Shown piece by piece: positions 52,084 through 60,401 of a DNA stretch of 64,000 nt (position 1 is its first letter; each line of letters starts with the position of its first letter). A program made the translations under genes and the position numbers. Origin of the DNA: Lactococcus garvieae (GTDB lineage: Bacteria; Bacillota; Bacilli; Lactobacillales; Streptococcaceae); assembly GCF_016027715.1 (NCBI RefSeq), contig NZ_CP065691.1:963954-1027953 (forward strand), given 5' to 3'. The notes beneath the pieces are model-generated. The model ran no database searches, was not told where the DNA came from, and worked only from the letters and a program-made list of their open reading frames with translations.

Positions 52084-53640
52084 CTATTTTTTCTTCCCTT
52101 TTTTCATTTTTTTCTGTGCACGTTTCATGGCTTGTTTCATCGCGAATTGGGTAGCTTTTCCTTTGATGCCTCCGCCAAACATAGAGCTCATATCTGGCGT
52201 TCCAGAAGAGGCACCGCCTCCCATAAGACCTTGAAGATCCCCTAAAGCAGACATATCTGGTGTCCCCCCAGGCATATTTTTCATATTTGGCATCTTACCG
52301 CCAGCTCCGCCCATCATTTGTTGCATCATAGAATTCATATCACCATTCATAATGCCTTGCATCATGTCTTTGGATTGATTGAATTGCTTGATAAACTTAT
52401 TGACTTCAATGAAGCTGTTACCCGATCCCGCGGCAATACGGCGGCGACGTGCGGGTGAAAGTTCAGCTTCAAGTTGGCGTTCTGCTGGCGTCATTGAAAG
52501 AACAATAGCACGCTTACGGGCGATGTCTTTAGGGTCTACCTTTACATTTTCAATACCTGGCATTTGTGACATCCCCGGAATCATCTTCATGATTTCTTCC
52601 ATTGGGCCCATATTAGTCACTTGATCTAACTGGTCGATGAAATCGCTGTAGTCAAAGCGGTTTTCGGCCATTTTTTCAGCCATTTTCATTGACTGTTCTT
52701 CATCAAACTGCGCTTGAGCTTTCTCGATTAGCGTCAGCATATCCCCCATACCAAGGATACGTGAGCTCATACGATCTGGATAAAATGTTTCCAAATCAGT
52801 CAGTTTTTCACCAGTACCTGTAAATTTAATCGGTTTGCCTGTGATTTCACGAATAGATAAAGCCGCACCACCACGTGTATCGCCATCAAGTTTAGTGATA
52901 ATTACACCGCTGATGTCTAACTTTTCATCAAATGTTTTAGCCACTTGAGCTGCAACTTGACCTGTCATAGCATCAACAACCAAAAGAATTTCGGTTGGTT
53001 CAGCAAGTGCCTTGATTTCTTGCAATTCGTTCATCAGTTTGTCGTCAATCTCTAAACGACCTGCTGTATCGATCAAAACATAATCTTTACGTTCTTCACG
53101 AGCACGAGCTAGACCATTCTTAACGATATTGACTGGCTTTTCCGCAGTTCCTTCATCGTAAACGGGAATATCTAATTGCTCACCAAGCGTTTTTAACTGA
53201 TCAATGGCTGCTGGACGATACACATCGGCCGCAATCATCATTGGACGAGCATTTTGCTCTTCTTTAAGTTTTTTCGCTAGTTTACCTGCAAAAGTTGTTT
53301 TACCAGCCCCTTGAAGACCAACCATCATAATAATAGTTGGGATTTTAGGTGACTTAAGTAATTCTGCTTCGCCACCACCTAAAATCTTAGTCAATTCTTC
53401 ATTGACAATAGAGATGATTTGTTGAGCAGGGTTAAGTGCCTCTGAAACTTCTGTTCCAATCGCACGCTCGCGAATCGCCTTAATGAACTTCTTCACTACA
53501 GGAAGAGCGACGTCGGCTTCAAGAAGAGCCACACGGATTTCTTTTGTAATTTCCGCTACATCTTGTTCTGTAATTTTCTTTTTTCCGCGCAAATTTTTAA
53601 AGACATTTTGCAAACGTTCTGTTAAATTTTCAAAAGCCAT
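52084..53640 (-). CDS. ffh: Signal recognition particle protein Ffh
   Basis: SRP54 GTPase, 518 residues, binds signal sequences and 4.5S/scRNA. N domain; G domain with GLQGAGKTTFAGKLAKKL (about 108-125), DTAGR and TKLDGDTRGG. The C-terminal M domain has the RNA-binding GSGNSFIEVNKFIKQFNQ and a Met/Gly-rich tail longer than in many relatives. Partner of FtsY at 16598-17902. The SRP RNA gene is not in this window. Confidence 0.98.
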   Translation of the reverse strand: MAFENLTERLQNVFKNLRGKKKITEQDVAEITKEIRVALLEADVALPVVKKFIKAIRERAIGTEVSEALNPAQQIISIVNEELTKILGGGEAELLKSPKIPTIIMMVGLQGAGKTTFAGKLAKKLKEEQNARPMMIAADVYRPAAIDQLKTLGEQLDIPVYDEGTAEKPVNIVKNGLARAREERKDYVLIDTAGRLEIDDKLMNELQEIKALAEPTEILLVVDAMTGQVAAQVAKTFDEKLDISGVIITKLDGDTRGGAALSIREITGKPIKFTGTGEKLTDLETFYPDRMSSRILGMGDMLTLIEKAQAQFDEEQSMKMAEKMAENRFDYSDFIDQLDQVTNMGPMEEIMKMIPGMSQMPGIENVKVDPKDIARKRAIVLSMTPAERQLEAELSPARRRRIAAGSGNSFIEVNKFIKQFNQSKDMMQGIMNGDMNSMMQQMMGGAGGKMPNMKNMPGGTPDMSALGDLQGLMGGGASSGTPDMSSMFGGGIKGKATQFAMKQAMKRAQKKMKKGKKK

Positions 53641-53831
53641 TTTTTATTCCAGTCCTATTATTTTATTCAGTTAATTTCATTATATCATATTCTACCAAAC
53701 ACCTCTCACTAGTAAAGACAAAGGTGCTTTTTATTTAAATCTCTTACAAACAGGGTTATTATACCATTTTTACTTTAAAAGTTAAATCAGCCCTAAGTCG
53801 GAGAATATTTACTGCTGTGCGCTACTTTTAA

Positions 53832-54485
53832 TTAATTTTCTTCCGAAAGTTTCTTAATGTCCTCAGGTCGGCCAATAACAAATAAGGAATCGCCAATCAT
53901 CAAGCGCGTATCACCAGAAGCAATCTCCACTTTGCCATTGATATGCTTCACGTAGCTGATATTCAAATCATACTGGCTGAAATCAGGTATTTCCGAAATA
54001 ACACGGTTGTTCATTTTTCTTGAGCATACCTTGACTTCGGCAAACTCAATATTTTCAGCTATGTCTACAACATTACTAATATTTTCAAAAATCAAGCTCT
54101 CCGCTATCTTGCGACCCATTTCTACCTCTGGAAGAACAACACGATCTGCCCCGATTTTTTCCAAAAGACGATAGTGATTTTTATCCACCGCTTTAGTGAT
54201 GACCTGTGGTACACCTGCATCCTTAGCAAGCATTGTTACTAATACGGAAGATTGGATATCTTCCCCGATAGCCACAATAGCCACATCAAAATCTTGTATA
54301 CCAATCTCATCTAACACGCGCTCATCTTTTGCATCGGCAATAATCGCGTTAGGAACAATGTCCTTAAAGAGATTGACTCGATCTTCACTTTGATCAATAA
54401 CAAGCAAGTCTGCTTCTGTTTCTGCAATAGTTTTAGCAACCGCAGACCCAAAGCGTCCCAGACCTATAACAACAAATGATTTCAT
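53832..54485 (-). CDS. ktrA: Potassium uptake regulatory subunit KtrA (RCK domain)
   Basis: Cytosolic gating ring protein of the Ktr potassium channel, 217 residues: RCK-N Rossmann domain with FVVIGLGRFGSAVAKTI (about 4-20), IDQSEDRV, and a C-terminal RCK-C domain from about 135. RCK-C domains of Ktr can bind c-di-AMP. Lies one base after ktrB and is coupled to it. No clean terminator is seen after it; 53641-53831 is A/T-rich and carries the ffh promoter region. Confidence 0.9.
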   Translation of the reverse strand: MKSFVVIGLGRFGSAVAKTIAETEADLLVIDQSEDRVNLFKDIVPNAIIADAKDERVLDEIGIQDFDVAIVAIGEDIQSSVLVTMLAKDAGVPQVITKAVDKNHYRLLEKIGADRVVLPEVEMGRKIAESLIFENISNVVDIAENIEFAEVKVCSRKMNNRVISEIPDFSQYDLNISYVKHINGKVEIASGDTRLMIGDSLFVIGRPEDIKKLSEEN

Positions 54486-54486
54486 A

Positions 54487-55809
54487 TTAACCTACCATTA
54501 CCTTTTCTTCTGGATATTTATAGAGTGATTCATGACTATCTTTGGCATTCAGAGAGTAAATTATCGTAAATACCCCAACTCGACCAATAAACATAAGTAT
54601 TCCTACGATAATTTTTCCGGGAACATTCAAATCGGGGGTAACTCCCATACTCAAACCAACGGTAGATAGCGCAGATACAACTTCAAATAAAAGCTGATCC
54701 ACACGGAATCTCGGATTAGTTAAAAGTAAAGCAAATGTTGCAATAACCATCATAAAGAAATAGAGAAAAACAGACTCGTAAGCTTGTTTGACTACACTTT
54801 GAGGAATTGTTCTGTTTTTAAAACTTGTATGTTTGTCACGCTTAATAATAGACCGAACATTTAGAGCCAAAACACCAATGGTCGTGGTTTTAAGTCCCCC
54901 TGCGGTTGAACCAGATGTCCCCCCAATAATCATCAACATAATTGTAAGAAAAATACTGGCTTGACTGAACAAGTGATACTCTTGAATAGAGAAACCAGCT
55001 GTTCTCTGAGAAATTGAGAGGAAAAGACTCTGCATGGTAAAAATAAACGGATTATTACTTACACTTTCAAAATCTGAAATCAAAAAGAGCAACATTCCAC
55101 CAAAAATAAGAAAAGTTGTAGTTGTAAGGGCTAATCTTGTGTGAAGTGATAATTTTCTTTGTTTTTTATAATTAAGCAGGTCCATCATAACGATAAATCC
55201 TAAACTACCACAAACAATCATTGAAGCAATAACCATTAGAACATAAGGCGAATGTTCATAAAGCATCAGCGAGTTTCCAAACAAGTCAAAACCAGCATTA
55301 CAATAAGCTGATATGGCATGGAAGACACTATACCAAATACCTTTAATTAAACCAAACTTAGGTACAAAAGCAAAAGATAGCAAGACACTACCACAAAACT
55401 GAATCATGAAGGAAATAATCAAGACATTAATAACAACACGCACACCTGAGCTAATATCAGATAAACTATAAGACTCTTGAATAATCAGACGAGATTTGAG
55501 AGACATTTTTTGATTGAGTAGCAAGAAAATACTGACAACCAAGGTCATAAATCCTAACCCCCCAATCTCTATCAAAAGTAGCAATACAACTTGACCAAAG
55601 AGAGACCAGTGGGCACTTGTATCAATTACAGTTAACCCGGTCACGCAGGTGGCAGAAACAGCTGTAAACAGTGCATCAATCGGGTGTGTAAACTGTCCTG
55701 TTTTTGAAGAAATAGGTAAGCTAAGCAGAGTACCTCCAACAATTACAAGCGTTAAGAATGCAATAAAGATAATCTGTAGAGCTGTTAATTTTTTTAAATT
55801 TTTTGGCAT
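54487..55809 (-). CDS. ktrB: Potassium channel subunit KtrB (Trk/Ktr/HKT family)
   Basis: Potassium-translocating membrane subunit, 440 residues, four M1-P-M2 repeats. Selectivity-filter glycines are visible in SATCVTGLTVIDT (about 53-65), SAYCNAGFDLFG (about 166-177), SQRTAGFSI (about 266-274) and ALSTVGLSMGVTPDL (about 391-405). Start uncertain: AGGAG is about 17 bases from the ATG at 55809 and only AAGGC is close. Upstream sits the rnjB terminator; I find no clear riboswitch. Confidence 0.93.
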   Translation of the reverse strand: MPKNLKKLTALQIIFIAFLTLVIVGGTLLSLPISSKTGQFTHPIDALFTAVSATCVTGLTVIDTSAHWSLFGQVVLLLLIEIGGLGFMTLVVSIFLLLNQKMSLKSRLIIQESYSLSDISSGVRVVINVLIISFMIQFCGSVLLSFAFVPKFGLIKGIWYSVFHAISAYCNAGFDLFGNSLMLYEHSPYVLMVIASMIVCGSLGFIVMMDLLNYKKQRKLSLHTRLALTTTTFLIFGGMLLFLISDFESVSNNPFIFTMQSLFLSISQRTAGFSIQEYHLFSQASIFLTIMLMIIGGTSGSTAGGLKTTTIGVLALNVRSIIKRDKHTSFKNRTIPQSVVKQAYESVFLYFFMMVIATFALLLTNPRFRVDQLLFEVVSALSTVGLSMGVTPDLNVPGKIIVGILMFIGRVGVFTIIYSLNAKDSHESLYKYPEEKVMVG

Positions 55810-55864
55810 GCCTTGCTTAATTAACTCTCCTCTTTTTATTTGTCTGGGGGTAGCTTTCTATTTT

Positions 55865-55900
55865 CAAAAAAATATAGTAAAAGACGTGCCTTTACTATAT
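55865..55900 (-). terminator. rnjB terminator
   Basis: ATATAGTAAA, nine-base loop, TTTACTATAT then a seven-base T-run on the minus strand, about 45 bases past the rnjB stop and before ktrB. Confidence 0.85.
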
Positions 55901-55944
55901 GATATTTTCCTAATCCTGCCTGAATTTAACTGACAGAAAACTAC

Positions 55945-57681
55945 TTATTCAGCTTTTTCAGCACTTTTGTTTGCTTTTTTCTTATTACTCTTATAACGAC
56001 GTGTCAATTCTTGGGGAGCGCGTGCTTCCATTACTACAGGTAAAACAACTGGTTTACGACGTGTTTGATTGTAGAGGAATTTTCCTAGAGCATCACGAAT
56101 AGCACCTTTTAATTCTGACCAGTCGAAAGTTGATCCTGCAAGATATTTTTCCACAGTTTCATTCACAAGATTACCAGCATCTTTCATCAAATCACGTGAT
56201 GTTTTGACATAAACAAAACCTCGTGTATGCACACGTGTTTGACTCACAATTTTGCGGTCACTCTTGCTGATTGTAATCACAGCTATGAAGATTCCATCTT
56301 CTGATAATACTTTACGGTCACGTAAAACAACTGAACCAATATCTCCGATACCTGAACCATCGATCATCACATTTTCTGCTGGAACAGCACCTGCAGGAAT
56401 CATCTCATCTTTATTATTGAAAGATACAGACTCTCCTTTTTTAGCGATAAAGATATGTTCTGGAAGAATGCCCATCTCCATTGCCAACTCTGCATGGGCA
56501 CGTAACTCACGGTATTCACCTTGAATTGGTATAAGATTTTTCGGGCGCAAAATATCAAGCATAAACTGCAAGTCACGCGCGTTAGCATGACCAGAAACCT
56601 TGAGGTCACCACCTAACATCTTCATCACGCCACCAGCACGATAAACATCATTTTCAATACGAGCAACCAAAGTTTCATAGGCTACCGAAGGAGTTGTTAC
56701 AGCAAAAGCCACATCTCCTTCTTTGATTTTCACCCATTTATGACGTTTATGTGCCATGTCGCCAAGAACTTTTAAAGGTTCACCCATGCGACCTGTTTCG
56801 ATAATCACAAGCTCTTCATCAGCATATTTACTGATTTCATTTGGCTTAATAATTGCTTTTTTGTCTTCGATTTGCAATTTTTTCAAGCGAGTTGCTGTCT
56901 CAACGATTTGATCCATATCTTGGCCAGTAAAGACGATATGGCGTCCAAGTTTGATACTCGCATCAACAACTTGTTGAATACGACCAAGGTTACCCGCATT
57001 ACAAGCAATAATCACACGACCAGCTGCTTCATCAATCGTATCGTAAATTTTTTCATAGATTTCATGCTCACTTGCTGATTGCGCTGTGGACAAAGCATTT
57101 GGCGAACTTGAAAGCAAAGCAAGAACATTGCTTCCACCAATTTCAGCAAGTCTACGCATGTTTGTACGATAGCCTGGGGCGACCGCTGGGTCAAAGCGGA
57201 AATCACCAGTGTATACTATATTTCCTGAGTCCGTACCAATAACAATACCCATTGATTCTGGGATTGTGTGCGTTGTTGAGAAAAAGGAGATAACAGCTTG
57301 ACCAAAGTCAATTTCTGTTTCTTCATTAACAATGTGGAAGTCTTTAAATTTTTTGCTGCCATCATAGTTACGTACATTGATTTTAGCAAGCTCAATTGTC
57401 AATTCACTTCCAAATACTGGAACGCGTAATTCTGAAACAATATAAGGCAAAGCTCCTATAGAGTCCGCATGTCCATGTGTCAGGAAAATACCTGCAACAC
57501 GGTCTGCATTTTCAACTAGATAGTCAATGTCTGGAATAACAAAGTCAATCCCAAGCATGTCACTGTCAGCATACTTTAAACCTGCATCAAGAACAAAAAT
57601 TTGTTCGTTGACCTCTGCTAAGTACATATTTTTACCAAATTCACGTACACCACCTAAGGGTGTAATTTTTATATCTGCCAT
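55945..57681 (-). CDS. rnjB: Ribonuclease J2 (metallo-beta-lactamase/beta-CASP family)
   Basis: RNA-processing nuclease of the RNase J group, 578 residues. Beta-lactamase domain with FLTHGHADSIGALPY (about 70-84), beta-CASP domain with SEHEIYEKIYDTI, and a C-terminal domain ending in a Lys-rich tail. The metal motif reads HGHADS where active RNase J1 has HGHEDH, and ALLSSSPNAL replaces the usual LLSDSTNA. Both changes mark the J2 paralogue, which works with J1 in a complex. Only a distant AAAGG precedes the ATG. The leader hairpin at 57717-57740 may attenuate it. Confidence 0.9.
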   Translation of the reverse strand: MADIKITPLGGVREFGKNMYLAEVNEQIFVLDAGLKYADSDMLGIDFVIPDIDYLVENADRVAGIFLTHGHADSIGALPYIVSELRVPVFGSELTIELAKINVRNYDGSKKFKDFHIVNEETEIDFGQAVISFFSTTHTIPESMGIVIGTDSGNIVYTGDFRFDPAVAPGYRTNMRRLAEIGGSNVLALLSSSPNALSTAQSASEHEIYEKIYDTIDEAAGRVIIACNAGNLGRIQQVVDASIKLGRHIVFTGQDMDQIVETATRLKKLQIEDKKAIIKPNEISKYADEELVIIETGRMGEPLKVLGDMAHKRHKWVKIKEGDVAFAVTTPSVAYETLVARIENDVYRAGGVMKMLGGDLKVSGHANARDLQFMLDILRPKNLIPIQGEYRELRAHAELAMEMGILPEHIFIAKKGESVSFNNKDEMIPAGAVPAENVMIDGSGIGDIGSVVLRDRKVLSEDGIFIAVITISKSDRKIVSQTRVHTRGFVYVKTSRDLMKDAGNLVNETVEKYLAGSTFDWSELKGAIRDALGKFLYNQTRRKPVVLPVVMEARAPQELTRRYKSNKKKANKSAEKAE

Positions 57682-57716
57682 TTATTTATTAATTAAAACC
57701 TTTCTTATTTCGTAAT

Positions 57717-57740
57717 AAAAGGGATTGGCATTCCAATCCC
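57717..57740 (-). terminator. Terminator-like hairpin in the rnjB leader
   Basis: GGGATTGG-AATG-CCAATCCC followed by TTTT on the minus strand. It lies downstream of the rnjB promoter and also downstream of the DUF1801 gene, so it can end that transcript and attenuate rnjB. Confidence 0.65.
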
Positions 57741-57760
57741 TACCGAGAATACTTACTATA

Positions 57761-57789
57761 AGTATAACTCAAAGCTCACAAAAAATCAA
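57761..57789 (-). promoter_or_regulatory. rnjB promoter
   Basis: Minus strand -35 TTGATT (57789-57784), 17-base spacer, -10 TATACT (57766-57761). It begins 12 bases after the DUF1801 stop. Confidence 0.65.
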
Positions 57790-57800
57790 TCAAATATTAG

Positions 57801-58202
57801 TCAACAGCCCTTATCATGCGGTTTATCAAGCTTTATATTTTTTAAAATTTCGAGTACTTCTTTTTCGTATTTTTCTAAAAATATTTGGTTTTTTATACGT
57901 AAACATCCTTTTCCAACAGCTGATTTAGGCAACCGTGTTTGCCATATAGGATTGTCAGAATAAAAATAGATAGCTACATAATTCTTTTGCGAAGTAATAT
58001 TGATTGCTCCAGCTTCTTCATATCCTGGGCTAGGAAAGAAATTTTTACCAAGAGATATTGATGCAAAAGTTTTACCATTATCAAAGTATCGGAACTTTTC
58101 TTTTGGATAAACATTTTGAACCATACATAGAACTTGCCTCAAAAGCTGGGAATCTGGGGCTTGAGCAATGTAAGCTTCTATATTTTCTGCAGCATTGTAC
58201 AT
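57801..58202 (-). CDS. DUF1801-like (YdhG-type) protein
   Basis: 133 residues, cytosolic. The order of blocks fits DUF1801 proteins, a frataxin-like fold of unknown function: MYNAAENIEAYIAQAPDSQ at the start, FGTF-like SISLGKNFFPSPGY in the middle, NYVAIYFYSD, and the diagnostic AVGKGCLRIK (about 96-105). It starts 24 bases after the hydrolase frame ends, so it is probably co-transcribed with it. The ribosome site is weak. Confidence 0.6.
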   Translation of the reverse strand: MYNAAENIEAYIAQAPDSQLLRQVLCMVQNVYPKEKFRYFDNGKTFASISLGKNFFPSPGYEEAGAINITSQKNYVAIYFYSDNPIWQTRLPKSAVGKGCLRIKNQIFLEKYEKEVLEILKNIKLDKPHDKGC

Positions 58203-58226
58203 AAGATAATCTCGCTTTCTTCTAAA

Positions 58227-59128
58227 TTAAAAATATTTGTTTAAAAAACACTCCACAACTGCTCTGTATTTTTCTTTATCTATTTCATAAGACCTGACAT
58301 GTCGCCCACCTTTGGCAATATAGATTTCTTTTGGACCCTGAGTCGCTTCATAATTTCGATAGACCATTTCTGGGGGAACAAATGTATCTTGATCACCATG
58401 TATAAATAAGAACGGTTTTTTATTTTTACGCAGCTGATTGACGGCTGATGCTTCTTTCCAATCATAGCCCGCAAACAGTTTTGACCAAAAAGAGAGAAGG
58501 TAAATTAAGGGGAATGGTGGTAAATGATAATCGGACTTTGCTTTATGTGTCAATTCATTCCACACGGTGTCATAGCCACAGTCTTCGATGAAGCATTTAA
58601 CATTATTTGGAAGATTTTCTCCTGAAACCATCATCGTAGCCGCAGCCCCCATAGATATACCAAACATAGCGATTAGACTATGAGGATTTTTAGTAACAAT
58701 TTTTTCAATCCAAGCCTTATTGTCTAAGCGGTCTAACCATCCAAAACCAATATATTTTCCAGGGCTCTGAGCTCCGGCACGATAGTCTGGCATACGAACA
58801 TTGTATCCTAAGTCATGGAAAAGCCAGCCAAATGCACCATAGCGGTCTCTTACAGATTTATAACCATTAGCTAATAAAATTGTCTTATCAGTAGCCTTTT
58901 CCGCAGGTAGATACCACGCCTTCAATGTAAGCCCATTATGCGTTTTTAATTTCCATTCCTTTTTTCAGCTTGCATAAAAGCATACCATTCTGGATAGAGA
59001 GAAACATCTGCTTCTGGTTGAGAAACCCAAATACTTCTATTTTTATTTTCAATGAAGATAAATAGACCTAAACTAATAATAAGAACCAATAATATGAGCA
59101 CCATCAATATTATTAAAACAATTAACAT
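58227..59128 (-). pseudogene. Membrane-anchored alpha/beta hydrolase split by a one-base frameshift
   Basis: Two adjacent frames make one protein of about 300 residues. The first (59128 to 58946, 60 codons) has an N-terminal membrane anchor and ends in AFMQAEKRNGN. The second, in the -1 frame, can be read upstream of any start as KKEWKLKTHNGLTLKAWYLP and continues into a hydrolase with nucleophile elbow FGISMGAAA, GDQDTFVPPE (Asp) and GGRHVRSY (His). The break falls in a run of six A (58965-58960 on the minus strand); one more A would restore the frame. The only start for the second frame is a TTG with no ribosome site. Inactive gene, phase variation, programmed shift or sequencing error are all possible. 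Confidence 0.8.
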
Positions 59129-59213
59129 GGCTTCATTATAACATGTCTTTTCAGTTTAGCCTTTCTCTCCCCTTTTTAAAAATTCTTCACATCTATATTG
59201 GCTACTCCCACTC

Positions 59214-59241
59214 AAAAAAGGAGCTTACTTTAAGCTCCTTT
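59214..59241 (-). terminator. Terminator of the WxL operon
   Basis: AAAGGAGCTTA-AAG-TAAGCTCCTTT then TTT on the minus strand, perfect 11-base-pair stem about 40 bases past the last WxL gene. Confidence 0.88.
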
Positions 59242-59280
59242 AGTTATTTGTTCATGTACTCAAAAGAAAAGAAGTTTTCA

Positions 59281-60387
59281 TTAATTACCTGGTACATCAG
59301 AGAGGGTCCAAGTTACTTCTCCGTGATATTTTGCTACATACTGTTGTGTAACAGGAACTTCTAAATGGATTCCTTTTTTGGATGTCTCATTCCAATTTTG
59401 GCTAATATTAAATATTCCACCATTTGTACCACTTGCTTGGCTTTGAACGATTGCATTATTTGTTGAGAGCATCGTTTTGGTAACACCATCATTACTGAAC
59501 CAGAGAGCACCTGCTAAAGAGTGGCCACCAGAAACAACTGTCCCCGAGTTGTCTATTTCTACTAATGGAGTATTTTCTTTTACAAACATAGTCCATCCCG
59601 TATTTGTCGAGCTTTGTCTTGTATCAGTCACGATTACATCTTGATTATAATTAGGAAAGTCGATTATACTACTTGGTTTAACCTTTAATTGGCCAAAATC
59701 CATGGTTGCTGGCGCACTGGTGAAATTCAAACTTCCACTAAAAACGGTGACTGCTACATTTTTTGATACAGTTTTATCTGATTCAGAAAAATTATATGTA
59801 ATATTAATTACGTCATTGGACTCTGCATTCTTTAATGCATTAAAATAAGACGTAGCATCATCTAAAGCTGCCTTACTTGTAGTCCCATCTGATTTATAAG
59901 TTTTTGCACGAGTATAAATATCTAAAGACGCTTGATCACTGTTAAGTCCAATTGCATTGGCTTCTTCTTTTCCCATCGTAACAGCATAGGCATTCACTGC
60001 TTTCTGTGCATCAGGTGATATAACTGCTTCATCTGCTACCACAACAAGATGTACATTTACCGTCTCATTGGTCGTCGTCCATGTCACAGGGATATCGAGG
60101 AAGTCTTTTCCTTTTAGGCCATCATTCGCCGTGTTAAGTGTATTTCCATCAAGCTGTAAGCCTGATAAATCAGCTGCATGCACCTCCATTAGAGATTGAA
60201 GTTGGCTTTTTGTTAAATCTTTAGCAACACTTTCTGAAATAATTATATTTTTAGCTGCAAGCTTCTCTGTTATAGTTATCGTAGCCTTAGGCGCTATAAC
60301 TGGCACCGCTGCAGAAACTTTATATGTTCCCACAACACTAGGAAGAGCGATTGATAAAACTGCACACATTATAAAAAAACGTTTCAT
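59281..60387 (-). CDS. Secreted WxL-domain cell-surface protein
   Basis: Exported protein, 368 residues, signal peptide of about 26 residues ending KVSA. The middle holds a Ser/Thr/Asp-rich domain with a helical stretch. The C-terminal ~160 residues look like a WxL domain, which binds peptidoglycan non-covalently: TMDFGQLKV, then NTGWTMFVKE, and the closing VTWTLSDVPGN, the canonical second WxL motif. Last gene of the operon; about 15 bases after the preceding gene. Confidence 0.85.
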   Translation of the reverse strand: MKRFFIMCAVLSIALPSVVGTYKVSAAVPVIAPKATITITEKLAAKNIIISESVAKDLTKSQLQSLMEVHAADLSGLQLDGNTLNTANDGLKGKDFLDIPVTWTTTNETVNVHLVVVADEAVISPDAQKAVNAYAVTMGKEEANAIGLNSDQASLDIYTRAKTYKSDGTTSKAALDDATSYFNALKNAESNDVINITYNFSESDKTVSKNVAVTVFSGSLNFTSAPATMDFGQLKVKPSSIIDFPNYNQDVIVTDTRQSSTNTGWTMFVKENTPLVEIDNSGTVVSGGHSLAGALWFSNDGVTKTMLSTNNAIVQSQASGTNGGIFNISQNWNETSKKGIHLEVPVTQQYVAKYHGEVTWTLSDVPGN

Positions 60388-60401
60388 TTTTTCTCCTCCT
60401 C

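Noticed and set aside
53700-53736. Hairpin CACCT...AGGTG followed by CTTTTTATTT on the plus strand
   Set aside because: Short five-base-pair stem with no plus-strand gene before it; probably chance in A/T-rich DNA upstream of ffh.
55810-55900. Possible c-di-AMP (ydaO-type) riboswitch before ktrB
   Set aside because: The space is too short and the only structure is the rnjB terminator.
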